The notes beneath the pieces were generated by a model that made no database searches, was not told the origin of the DNA, and was given only the letters and a program-made list of their open reading frames with translations. A program made the translations under genes and the position numbers. This document shows, piece after piece, positions 55,439-63,668 of a DNA stretch of 64,000 nucleotides; within the stretch, counting starts at the first letter, position 1; every line of letters starts with the position of its first letter. Source of the stretch: Nocardia iowensis. Its GTDB lineage: Bacteria > Actinomycetota > Actinomycetes > Mycobacteriales > Mycobacteriaceae. Location of the stretch: positions 3,534,001 through 3,598,000 of the forward strand of contig NZ_CP078145.1 of assembly GCF_019222765.1 (NCBI RefSeq). The letters are read 5' to 3'.

Positions 55439-57762
55439 GTGGCACCACCGGCAGCGGCACCGATCACCGCGGGGATGTCGCTCGGGATCCGAGGAAGTGG
55501 ATCGTCATCGACGGCGCGCGTGAGCACAATCTGCGCTCGGTGTCGGTGGCGATCCCCAAGGACGCGATCACGGTGTTCACCGGGGTGTCCGGGTCGGGCA
55601 AGTCGTCGCTGGTGTTCTCCACCGTCGCGGTGGAGTCCCAGCGTCAGCTCAACGAGACGTTCCCGACCTTCGTGCGAAACCGGTTGCCGCGGTACGAGAA
55701 ACCGGAGGTCGACCGCATCGAGGGAGTGAGCACGGCGGTGGTGGTGGACCAGAAGCCGATCGGCGGCAGCGCCCGCTCTACGGTCGGCACCGCCACCGAC
55801 ATCTACTCGATCATCCGGGTGCTGTTCTCCCGCGCCGGTGAGCCGTCGGCGGGAATGGCAACAGCGTACTCGTTCAACACTCCCGAGGGCGCGTGTCCGC
55901 GATGCGACGGGCTCGGCCGCACGACCACGGTCGATCTGGACGCGATGATCGACAAGACCAAATCGCTCAATGAAGGGGCGCTGCGGTTTCCGCTCTTCGC
56001 GCCCGGCATGGTGCAGTGGCAGATGTTCGCCGCGTCCGGCTTGTTCGACCTGGACAAGCCGGTGGGGCGCTACAGCGAGACCGAATGGCGCAACCTCGTC
56101 TACGGCCCGGATGATGGAGTGCAACTCGAGCGGTCGGGTCCGTGGACCAGCTATGAGGGGCTGCTCGACAAATTTCAGCGGCTGTATCTGAACCGGGACC
56201 TGTCGAGTTTGTCGGCCCGGACGCGAAAAGCCGTGCAGCAGTTCACCACACAGGGCGTGTGCCCGCTGTGCCACGGGGCGCGGCTGAACCAGGCGGCACT
56301 GGCGACCAAGCTCGACGGCTACACCATCGACGACTACGCGAACATGGAGGTCGTCGAGCTCGTCGAGGTGCTGGGCAAGATCGATCACCCGCTCGGTGTG
56401 CAGCTGGCCGCGCAGGCCATCGCCGGGCTGCGGCGCTTGGACGAGATCGGGTTGGGATATCTGCATCTGGGGCGGGAGACGACCACCCTGTCCGGTGGCG
56501 AGGCGCAGCGGTTGAAGATGGTGCGGTTCCTGGGCTCGTCGCTGACCGGGATGACCTACATCTTCGACGAACCCAGCGTCGGGCTGCACCCGCGCGATGT
56601 GGGACGGATGAATCGGCTGCTGACCCAGCTGCGGGACAAGGGCAACACCGTGCTTGTGGTCGAGCACGACCGTGACGTCATCACCGTTGCCGACCACGTC
56701 GTCGACATGGGCCCGGCGGCGGGCGTGCACGGCGGTGAAGTGGTGTTCGAGGGAACCGTCGCCGACCTGCGCGCCGCCGACACCGCGACGGGGCGGGCGC
56801 TGCGGCGTCGCAGCGCGATCAAATCCGGAATCCGCACGCCCACCGGCTATTTGAAGGTCACGGGCGCGAGTTTGCACAATCTGTGTGACGTCAGTGTGGA
56901 CATTCCCACCGGGGTGCTCACGGTCTTCACCGGCGTGGCCGGGTCGGGCAAGTCGACGCTGGTGAGCGAGGTGTTCGCCGCCGAGCACCCGGAGGCGATC
57001 ATCGTGGACCAGGCGGGCCTTGGCACTTCCACCCGCTCCACGCCGGTCAGTCATCTCGGTGTCATGGACGCCATCCGTAAGGCCTTCGCGGCGGCGAATT
57101 CCGTTGATGCCGGGCTGTTCTCGTTCAACAGCAAGGGCGCGTGCCGGGCCTGTGGCGGACGCGGGGAGGTGACCGCGGACATGGCGTTCATGGATCCGGT
57201 CACCACCGTGTGCGAACGCTGCCACGGCGACCGCTACGACCCCGACGTGCTCGGCTACACGCTGGGCGGCAAGTCCATCGTCGAGGTGCTCGCCCTGACC
57301 GCCGAGGAGGCCGTCGACTTCTTCACCGACCGCGCCGTGCGCCGCAAGATCGGCTCCCTGGTCGAGGTCGGGCTCGGCTACCTCACACTGGGGCAACCGC
57401 TGTCGAGCCTGTCCGGTGGTGAACGCCAGCGGCTGAAACTGGCCGGGGAACTCGGCAAGTCCGGCGGGCTCTACATTCTCGACGAACCCACCACCGGCCT
57501 GCACATGTCCGACATCGACACCCTGCTGAGGTTGTTGGACCGGCTCGTCGACGCCGGCAATACGGTCCTGGTCATCGAACACGACCTCGATGTGATCGAG
57601 CACGCCGACCACATCATCGACCTCGGCCCCGACGGCGGCCGCCACGGCGGCCAGGTGGTCTTCGAGGGAACCCCCGCCCAACTGCTCGACGCGCGGAACT
57701 CCTACACCGCACAGTACGTGCGCCGTGACCTCGGTCGCACCGCGGCACCCAGCGACCAATAG
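55435..57762 (+). CDS. UvrA paralogue (UvrA2/DrrC-like ABC ATPase)
   Basis: 775 residues against about 940-970 in housekeeping UvrA. Two ABC modules: Walker A GVSGSGKSSL (about 49-58) and GVAGSGKSTL (about 501-510), signatures LSGGEAQRL and LSGGERQRL, and Walker B YIFDEPSVGL and YILDEPTTGL. Zinc knuckles CPRCDGLG/CPLCHGA and CRACGGRG/CERCHGD are intact. The UvrB-binding insert is shortened. Such paralogues (UvrA2, DrrC) protect producers of DNA-binding drugs. Coupled to the reductase. A WYL-type operator overlaps its stop codon. Confidence 0.9.
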   Translation: MSGTTGSGTDHRGDVARDPRKWIVIDGAREHNLRSVSVAIPKDAITVFTGVSGSGKSSLVFSTVAVESQRQLNETFPTFVRNRLPRYEKPEVDRIEGVSTAVVVDQKPIGGSARSTVGTATDIYSIIRVLFSRAGEPSAGMATAYSFNTPEGACPRCDGLGRTTTVDLDAMIDKTKSLNEGALRFPLFAPGMVQWQMFAASGLFDLDKPVGRYSETEWRNLVYGPDDGVQLERSGPWTSYEGLLDKFQRLYLNRDLSSLSARTRKAVQQFTTQGVCPLCHGARLNQAALATKLDGYTIDDYANMEVVELVEVLGKIDHPLGVQLAAQAIAGLRRLDEIGLGYLHLGRETTTLSGGEAQRLKMVRFLGSSLTGMTYIFDEPSVGLHPRDVGRMNRLLTQLRDKGNTVLVVEHDRDVITVADHVVDMGPAAGVHGGEVVFEGTVADLRAADTATGRALRRRSAIKSGIRTPTGYLKVTGASLHNLCDVSVDIPTGVLTVFTGVAGSGKSTLVSEVFAAEHPEAIIVDQAGLGTSTRSTPVSHLGVMDAIRKAFAAANSVDAGLFSFNSKGACRACGGRGEVTADMAFMDPVTTVCERCHGDRYDPDVLGYTLGGKSIVEVLALTAEEAVDFFTDRAVRRKIGSLVEVGLGYLTLGQPLSSLSGGERQRLKLAGELGKSGGLYILDEPTTGLHMSDIDTLLRLLDRLVDAGNTVLVIEHDLDVIEHADHIIDLGPDGGRHGGQVVFEGTPAQLLDARNSYTAQYVRRDLGRTAAPSDQ

Positions 57763-57781
57763 GACATTCATCGTCCTATTG
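57757..57781 (+). promoter_or_regulatory. WYL-regulon operator, site 3
   Basis: Perfect 9-bp arms: CAATAGGAC (57757-57765), ATTCATC, GTCCTATTG (57773-57781), then GCTTCCTACCGTGG. The outer ATAGG...CCTAT spacing equals that of site 2, although the inner bases differ (GGAC/GTCC for GGTC/GACC). It overlaps the stop of the UvrA-like gene and lies 51 bp before the glycosylase ATG, giving it an own promoter. Confidence 0.75.
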
Positions 57782-57831
57782 GCTTCCTACCGTGGTGGCG
57801 TCAGCGCGATTCGATCCGAAAGGCGAGAGCA

Positions 57832-58863
57832 ATGGCATCGAAGACAAAGGCATCGACGTCGGCGGCACCGAGAATATCGGCGGCCCGGTCCAGCAATGGG
57901 TTCGACCTCACCGCGTGCGCCACCCGCACGCTGAGCCCGCCCGCGCCGTTCGCTTTCGACCCGACCACGGCGAAACCGTCCACCCTGCCCGACCCCACCC
58001 ACCATCACGAGCCCGGGGTGCACTGGCAGACGCTGCGCTGGGACGGCCGCGACCTGGGAATCCGCCTGGAGGACCGGGGAACTCGCGACGATCCCGAGAT
58101 CGGGCTGGCGGTGTTCGCCGAACGGCCGGTGCCCGAGCAGGTGGTGAACTCGCTCGTCGAGGAGCTGACCTGGCGCTACGACCTGGACACCGACCTGTCC
58201 TGGTTCTGCCGCCATTTCGCCGACGATCCCGTGCTGGCCGGGCCGATCGGCCGCATCGGCGGCATGCGTGTCAGTTGCGCATTCTCGTTGTATGAATGGG
58301 TGAGCATCCTGGCACTGCTGCAGATGGCTACCGCAGGGCGGATCAGCAAGATGACCGCCGCGGTGTTCGAGAACTACGGTCGCCGTGTCCGTTTCGACGG
58401 TCGAGAGCTGTTCGTGTTCTGGCGGCCGGCCGATATCGCCGCCGCCGGTGAACAGCCGATGCGCGCGCTGAAACTGGGCTATCGCGCCAAATCGCTGGTA
58501 CGCATCGCCGAATCGTTCCTCGGCGGCGGCTACGACGAGGACGCGATCCGCGCCATGGACCGCGCCCAGGCGCGCAAGGCGCTGCTGCGGCTCTACGGGA
58601 TCGGCCCGACCTCGGTGGGTTATCTGCTGTTCCAGACCTTCCACCACTACGACAGCCTCGATGTCATCCCGCCATGGGACGCCAGGCTCTACGCGCGTCT
58701 GCTCTACGACACCGACACCGCCGACCCGGCGCGGATGGTCACCGACATGACCGCCCGCTACGGCCGGTTCCGGGCCCTGGCTTCGGCTTACATGCTCGAG
58801 GACCTGTTCGCCCGGCATCAGCGCGAGCCGATCGACTGGCTCGCCGCCGAGATCCGCATGTGA
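57832..58863 (+). CDS. HhH-GPD DNA glycosylase (AlkA-like)
   Basis: 343 residues. The helix-hairpin-helix is LLRLYGIGPTSVGYLLF (251-267), followed by DSLDVIPPWDARLY, in which Asp283 is at the catalytic position of the superfamily. An AlkA/OGG-type N-terminal beta-sheet covers about 60-110, and the first 55 residues are low-complexity. AlkA-like enzymes remove alkylated bases. Beside a UvrA paralogue, this points to repair of drug-DNA adducts. GAAAGGCGAGAG precedes the ATG. Confidence 0.8.
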   Translation: MASKTKASTSAAPRISAARSSNGFDLTACATRTLSPPAPFAFDPTTAKPSTLPDPTHHHEPGVHWQTLRWDGRDLGIRLEDRGTRDDPEIGLAVFAERPVPEQVVNSLVEELTWRYDLDTDLSWFCRHFADDPVLAGPIGRIGGMRVSCAFSLYEWVSILALLQMATAGRISKMTAAVFENYGRRVRFDGRELFVFWRPADIAAAGEQPMRALKLGYRAKSLVRIAESFLGGGYDEDAIRAMDRAQARKALLRLYGIGPTSVGYLLFQTFHHYDSLDVIPPWDARLYARLLYDTDTADPARMVTDMTARYGRFRALASAYMLEDLFARHQREPIDWLAAEIRM

Positions 58864-58929
58864 TAACTCCGCGGCCGGGATCCCCGGGCGCGCATCGAGA
58901 TTCACCGATATACGAATAGGAGAAACATC

Positions 58930-59754
58930 ATGGGTTTCATGGATCCTGGCAACATCGTTTGGTTCGAGATCGCCACCGGTGATGCCGAATCGGTGCAGAA
59001 GTTCTATTCCGAGCTGCTGGAGTGGACCTACGAAGTCGACGAAGATTCCTCGGTCGATGGCAGGCGCTACATCCGGATCATCGCACCGAACGCGCCGTTC
59101 CCGATGGGCGCGATCAGGGAAGCAGCCGGTCAGCCGACCACGATGAACATGTCGATTGTCTCCGCAGATGTTCCCGACGACACTCAGCGGCTGGAGAAAC
59201 TGGGTGCGACCGTCCAGATTCCGCCGACCCAGGTCGCCGACGTCACCTGGTTCGCGGTGCTCACCGACCCGAAGGGCAACGCGTTTTCGTTGTTCTCCCA
59301 GTCCAAGTCCGAGCGTTTCGCCGAGCGTATGGAGCAGGGCGGCAAGGCCATGAGCGAGGCCGCCTACGCGCCGAAGCCGGGTGCGATGGGTTGGTTCGAG
59401 ATCGGCACCACCGACGCGGCGGCCACCCAGGACTTCTACCGGCGAGGCTTCGGCTGGAAGTTCGAATTCGACGACTCCGCCGGCGGCAAGCCCTACTACA
59501 GCATTGTCACCACCACCGAGTGGCCCTCGGGCGGGATGTATGACCATGGCAAGGATGGCGTCGACTACCTGATGCCCAGCTTCCTCGCCGCCGACGTCGC
59601 CGCGGTGACCACCCGGGGCGAAAAGCTCGGCGCCACCGTCGAAGTCGCGCCGGAGTCCAATCCGGGCGGGCTGGTCTTCGCCCGGCTGCTCGATCCAGAC
59701 GGCAACCGGTTCGGGCTGTTCTCGCTACCGGATTCGACGAAGTCGGGACAATGA
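58930..59754 (+). CDS. Two-domain VOC protein
   Basis: 274 residues with two glyoxalase folds: NIVWFEIATGDAESVQKFYS (8-27) with LTDPKGNAFSLF, and GAMGWFEIGTTDAAATQDFY (about 151-170) with LLDPDGNRFGLFSL. Similar to the CFP32/27-kDa antigen type of VOC protein. Probably binds or detoxifies a small electrophile. ATAGGAG precedes the ATG. Its stop overlaps the aldo-keto reductase start. Confidence 0.85.
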   Translation: MGFMDPGNIVWFEIATGDAESVQKFYSELLEWTYEVDEDSSVDGRRYIRIIAPNAPFPMGAIREAAGQPTTMNMSIVSADVPDDTQRLEKLGATVQIPPTQVADVTWFAVLTDPKGNAFSLFSQSKSERFAERMEQGGKAMSEAAYAPKPGAMGWFEIGTTDAAATQDFYRRGFGWKFEFDDSAGGKPYYSIVTTTEWPSGGMYDHGKDGVDYLMPSFLAADVAAVTTRGEKLGATVEVAPESNPGGLVFARLLDPDGNRFGLFSLPDSTKSGQ

Positions 59755-60557
59755 TGCCCCACGCTCACGCGCCCAGGCCGGTCCTCCCTGCGATCGGTTT
59801 GGGCACCTGGCAGATCAAGGGCGAAGACGCCTACCGGGCGGTGCGGTGTGCGCTCGAGGCGGGCTACCGCCAGATCGATACCGCCCGCCTCTACGGCAAC
59901 GAAGCCCAGGTCGGCCGCGCGCTTGCCGACAGTGGCATCGACCGCGACCAGATATTCCTGACCACCAAATACGCCCAATACCGTCCTGGTGGCGAGGAGC
60001 GTGCGCTATCCGAGAGCATCGAGAAACTCGGCGTGGACCGCGTCGATCTGTGGTTGATGCATTTCCCGCTGAAGGATCCGGCCGAGAACCTGGCGGTGTG
60101 GGAGTGGTTCCTCGGTGCCGCCGACGCTGGGCGGGTTGCCGCGGCCGGGGTCAGCAATCACAGCATCGAGCAGATCGATGCGCTCACCACCGCCAGCGGC
60201 GTGGCCCCGGCGGTCAACCAGGTCAAGTTCAACCCCGCTCGTTACGACCCGGACCTGGTCGCGGCGCATCGTGATCGCGGCATCACGCTGCAAGCCCACA
60301 GCCCGCTGCGGCAGCCGCGGCTGGATCACCCGACGCTGGCCGCCGTGGCCGAGCGCCGCGGCGCGACACCCGCGCAGGTGGTGCTGGCCTGGCATCTCGC
60401 CCACGGAGTCCCGGTCATTCCGAAATCCGTTCACCCCGAACGGATCGCCGAGAACTACGCGGCTTTGGGGCTGCGGCTGACCACTGCCGACATCGCCGAG
60501 ATCGACGCCCTCGGCCGCCACGAAAGCTCACTACACGCCTCAGGAGGACAACACTGA
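59751..60557 (+). CDS. Aldo-keto reductase
   Basis: 268 residues. The catalytic set is visible: Asp and Tyr in IDTARLYGNEAQVGRAL, Lys in FLTTKYAQY, and His in DLWLMHFPL. NADPH-binding residues lie in the C-terminal VIPKSVHPERIAEN. It reduces aldehydes or ketones to alcohols. Translation is coupled to the VOC gene (ATGA) and to the next oxidoreductase (TGATG). Fits carbonyl detoxification. Confidence 0.9.
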   Translation: MMPHAHAPRPVLPAIGLGTWQIKGEDAYRAVRCALEAGYRQIDTARLYGNEAQVGRALADSGIDRDQIFLTTKYAQYRPGGEERALSESIEKLGVDRVDLWLMHFPLKDPAENLAVWEWFLGAADAGRVAAAGVSNHSIEQIDALTTASGVAPAVNQVKFNPARYDPDLVAAHRDRGITLQAHSPLRQPRLDHPTLAAVAERRGATPAQVVLAWHLAHGVPVIPKSVHPERIAENYAALGLRLTTADIAEIDALGRHESSLHASGGQH

Positions 60558-61501
60558 TGAAAATCGCTTTGCTGGGAACCGGATTCGGCCAAGCCCACGC
60601 CGCGGTGTACGCGGCCCGCGGCGACGTCGAGGTGGTCATGTTCGGCCGTGACCCGGACAAGACCGCGAAGGCTGCCGAGCAGTTCGGCTTCGAGCACGCC
60701 ACCGACATGGACGCGGCGTTCACCGATGATTCGTTCGACCTGGTCGACATCTGCCTACCCATCGGACTGCACGCCGACCATGTGCTGCGCGCGCTGGAAG
60801 CGGGCAAGCACGCGCTGGTCGAACTGCCGCTGGCGGACGATCTCGCCGATGCCCAGCGCGTCATCGACGCCACCGCGCGCAGCGACCGGCAGGTGTTCGT
60901 GGACATGTTCGAACGGTTCATCCCCGCCAACCAGGCCCTGTTCGACGCCGTCGGTGACGGCACCTATGGTCGGCTCGAACAGCTGAACCTGTGGAACACC
61001 ACCGCCCACCTGTGGCCGGGCGCCTCACTCGGGCTGAAGGTGCTGCCGCTCGAGGCCATGCACAGCGACATGGACATCGTCACCCGTATTCTCGGTATGC
61101 CACAAGACATTTCCGTCGCCACCCACGCTCGTGACGAAAAGTCCGGGTCCATCGACGCCCTGCTCACCTTCCCCGGTGCCATGGTCCGCGACAGCGTGTC
61201 GGCGTTGATGCCGATGCCGTGGGGCGCACGCGGCGGCTACACCGCCACCTTCACCGACGGTGTCCTGGAAGCCGCCTCCACCATGGGCTTCGACGGCAAA
61301 CCCACCGGGACCGTCACCGCCTACACCGCCCACGGCGTGACAGAACTCGACCTCCCGCCCGCCGACCAGTACACCGCCATGATCGACCACGTTCTAGCGG
61401 TGCTGCGCGGGCAGGCCGAGAACCAGATAACGCCCGCCAGCGTGCTCGACGCGCTCACACTCACCCTCGACCTCGACCGGGCCGTCAACAGCACCCAGTG
61501 A
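60557..61501 (+). CDS. Gfo/Idh/MocA-family oxidoreductase
   Basis: 314 residues. NAD(P) motif IALLGTGFGQAHAAVYAARG (3-22), then the family's DICLPIGLHADHVLRALEAG and KHALVELPLADDLADAQ, where the usual catalytic Lys of EKP is replaced by Leu (ELPLA). The C-terminal sheet domain is complete. GGAGG lies upstream. Sugar or cyclitol dehydrogenase by family, but the changed EKP motif makes the usual activity doubtful. Confidence 0.8.
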   Translation: MKIALLGTGFGQAHAAVYAARGDVEVVMFGRDPDKTAKAAEQFGFEHATDMDAAFTDDSFDLVDICLPIGLHADHVLRALEAGKHALVELPLADDLADAQRVIDATARSDRQVFVDMFERFIPANQALFDAVGDGTYGRLEQLNLWNTTAHLWPGASLGLKVLPLEAMHSDMDIVTRILGMPQDISVATHARDEKSGSIDALLTFPGAMVRDSVSALMPMPWGARGGYTATFTDGVLEAASTMGFDGKPTGTVTAYTAHGVTELDLPPADQYTAMIDHVLAVLRGQAENQITPASVLDALTLTLDLDRAVNSTQ

Positions 61502-61569
61502 CGGCCTCCCCGGCGTATGCCGACGCGGTGCCCGAGATCCCGGCCACATCTGCAGCCACCGGCCCGCTA

Positions 61570-61590
61570 ACCGGACATTGAATGACCTAT
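61570..61590 (+). promoter_or_regulatory. WYL-regulon operator, site 4
   Basis: ACCGGACA-TTGAA-TGACCTAT, then TGGCTTCCTATCGTCG. The right arm and the promoter part match sites 1 to 3; the left arm is degenerate. It lies about 60 bp before the DHA2 exporter gene. Confidence 0.65.
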
Positions 61591-61651
61591 TGGCTTCCTA
61601 TCGTCGAGCAGTCAAATCCCCCGACGAGTGCACGACGAGAGGAAGCCTTCC

Positions 61652-63106
61652 ATGGTTACCGGGACCTCCACCCAGCCCGTGGTCGCGGCCGATCCGCGCC
61701 GCTGGATAGCGCTGGCCATTCTGCTGACAGCGGCGTTCATGGACACCGTCGACGTCACGGTCGTCAATATCGCCATCCCCAGCCTGCAACGCGACCTCGG
61801 CGCGAGCGCCGCCGACATCCAATGGATCGTCGGCGGTTACGCGCTCACCTTCGCCGCCGGACTGATCACCGGCGGGCGGCTCGGCGACCTCTACGGCCGC
61901 AAACGCATCCTCATGATCGGCCTGGCCGCCTTCACCGCCACCTCACTGCTGTGCGGAATCGCGCCCAACCCCGACGTGCTGCTGATCGGGCGACTGGCCC
62001 AAGGCGCCGCCGCAGCGCTGATGGTGCCGCAGGTGCTCTCCATCGTCAACGTCATCTTCCCCGACGAGGAACGCTCCAAGGTCTTCGGCATCTACGGCGG
62101 CGTGCTTGGGCTCGGTACCGTGGCCGGGCCGATCATCGGTGCACTGCTGCTCGAATGGGACCTGTTCGGCCTCGGGTGGCGACCGATCTTCCTGATCAAC
62201 CTGCCACTCGGCGTGGCCGGGCTGATTCTCGGCAACGCCGTCATCGGTGAATCCCGCGCCGAACACGCCCGCCGCCTGGACCTGGCCGGCGTCGGTTTGC
62301 TCACCGCCGCGCTGTTCATGATCATGCTGCCGCTGACCCAGGGCCGCGAACTGGGTTGGCCCGCCTGGTCGATCGCGTGCCTGGTCGGTGCGGTGCCGGT
62401 GCTGGCGCTGTTCGTCGCTCACCAGTACCGTCTCGACCGCACCGGCGGCCAGCCGCTAGTACCGCCGCACCTGTTCGGCCTGCGCTCCTTCTCCGGTGGC
62501 CTGGGCGTGCAGCTGATGTTCGGCCTCGCCTCCGGCGTCTTCTTCCTGGCGTGGGCCCTGTACCTACAGGTCGCTCTCGGCTGGTCGCCGCTGAAAGCCG
62601 GACTGGCCGGTCTGCCGATGTCGCTGGCGCTAATGGCCGGTGCGGGGGTGTCCTCGCAGGTGCTCGTGCCGCGCTTCGGTCGCGCCGTCCTGCAGGTCGG
62701 TGCCGTGCTCGCCGCCGTCGGCGCGCTGGGCTATCACCTGCTCGTCGTGCATTACGCCGCGGACTTGGCGACCTGGCAGGCCATCGTGGCGATCGTGCCC
62801 ATGGGACTGGGGCTCGGCTTGATCATCGCCCCACTGGCCGACCTGATTCTGGCCGACGTCCCCAAAACCGACTCCGGCGCGGCCTCGGGCGTGCTCAACA
62901 CCACCACCCAGCTCGGCCAAGCCCTCGGCATCGGCCTGTGCTCGGTGGTGTTCTTCGGCCGCCTCGACCACGGCACCGGCCTCCCGGCCGCGTTCGCACA
63001 CTCACTGTGGTACGTCGCCGCCGCGTTCGTTCTGGCCTTCGCGCTGCTGTTCACCGTCCGCAACCGGCCTGCCCCCGCGCCGACAGCGGGCACCGTCGCG
63101 TCCTGA
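61652..63106 (+). CDS. MFS drug exporter, DHA2 (14-TMS) family
   Basis: 484 residues, 14 predicted helices. The DHA2 motif D1 is FMDTVDVTVVNIAIPSLQRD, loop 2-3 GGRLGDLYGRKRIL and motif C GGVLGLGTVAGPIIGALL. Relatives are EmrB/QacA/LfrA-type antibiotic efflux pumps. I chose ATG 61652, seven bases after GAGGAAG; GTG 61628 is in frame upstream but has no ribosome site. Last gene of the WYL regulon and its likely efflux arm. Confidence 0.9.
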   Translation: MVTGTSTQPVVAADPRRWIALAILLTAAFMDTVDVTVVNIAIPSLQRDLGASAADIQWIVGGYALTFAAGLITGGRLGDLYGRKRILMIGLAAFTATSLLCGIAPNPDVLLIGRLAQGAAAALMVPQVLSIVNVIFPDEERSKVFGIYGGVLGLGTVAGPIIGALLLEWDLFGLGWRPIFLINLPLGVAGLILGNAVIGESRAEHARRLDLAGVGLLTAALFMIMLPLTQGRELGWPAWSIACLVGAVPVLALFVAHQYRLDRTGGQPLVPPHLFGLRSFSGGLGVQLMFGLASGVFFLAWALYLQVALGWSPLKAGLAGLPMSLALMAGAGVSSQVLVPRFGRAVLQVGAVLAAVGALGYHLLVVHYAADLATWQAIVAIVPMGLGLGLIIAPLADLILADVPKTDSGAASGVLNTTTQLGQALGIGLCSVVFFGRLDHGTGLPAAFAHSLWYVAAAFVLAFALLFTVRNRPAPAPTAGTVAS

Positions 63107-63668
63107 CCACTTCTGTTGGCGCGCTGTCGTAGACCGTGCCCGCGATGTCACCTGGCGCGCACGTGCGGATCAGTGTTTGTGTTCGGCTAGGACATCTTGG
63201 GGCGGTATGGGGAGTGTCCTGCTATTTGGCCACGGTGGCGTGTCGGGTCCTTGCCGCCAGGTCAGATGGACTTGGACCGGGACCAAATGGGCTGGTTAAC
63301 AATGGTCTCCCGATCCGACCAGCACGCAACACCGCCATGATCACTGCCGCTGGCGAACTCCCACCGATACCGCAGACGTGCAGCGTTTCCGGACCTAGGG
63401 GGGCGGGAACGTCGGCGGAGTCAACGTCGAAAACCGAGCAGCCGTATCGAGATCAGCTGGCGATGGGCTATCAGCACTGCTAGCGGGGCTTTTTCCCGGC
63501 GTGGATGCGCTTGCCAAAGTCGAGTTGCCCTGATGCCTGTCCGGGAGAATGATAGGGCACAATGCATTTCGGCAGTGCGGGCGGACAAGGAAGGCTCGTC
63601 GGCAGTATACGCGTGCGAAAAAGGCCCTGACGCTGCGGCTTATGCGGCGCGTGAACGGGGGATCATCG
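63107..63668. other. Stretch without a recognisable gene
   Basis: A 115-codon plus-strand frame from 63136 has no family motif and an unlikely composition, so I left it out. The right end should carry the promoter of the partial gene at 63669. Confidence 0.5.

Noticed and set aside
55312..57771. An 819-codon open frame on the minus strand opposite the UvrA-like gene
   Set aside because: It is the antisense shadow of a well-conserved ABC ATPase; in very GC-rich DNA such frames arise from codon bias. The translation has no family motif.
63136..63483. A 115-codon plus-strand frame after the DHA2 exporter
   Set aside because: No family motif, no clear ribosome site and non-coding-like composition.
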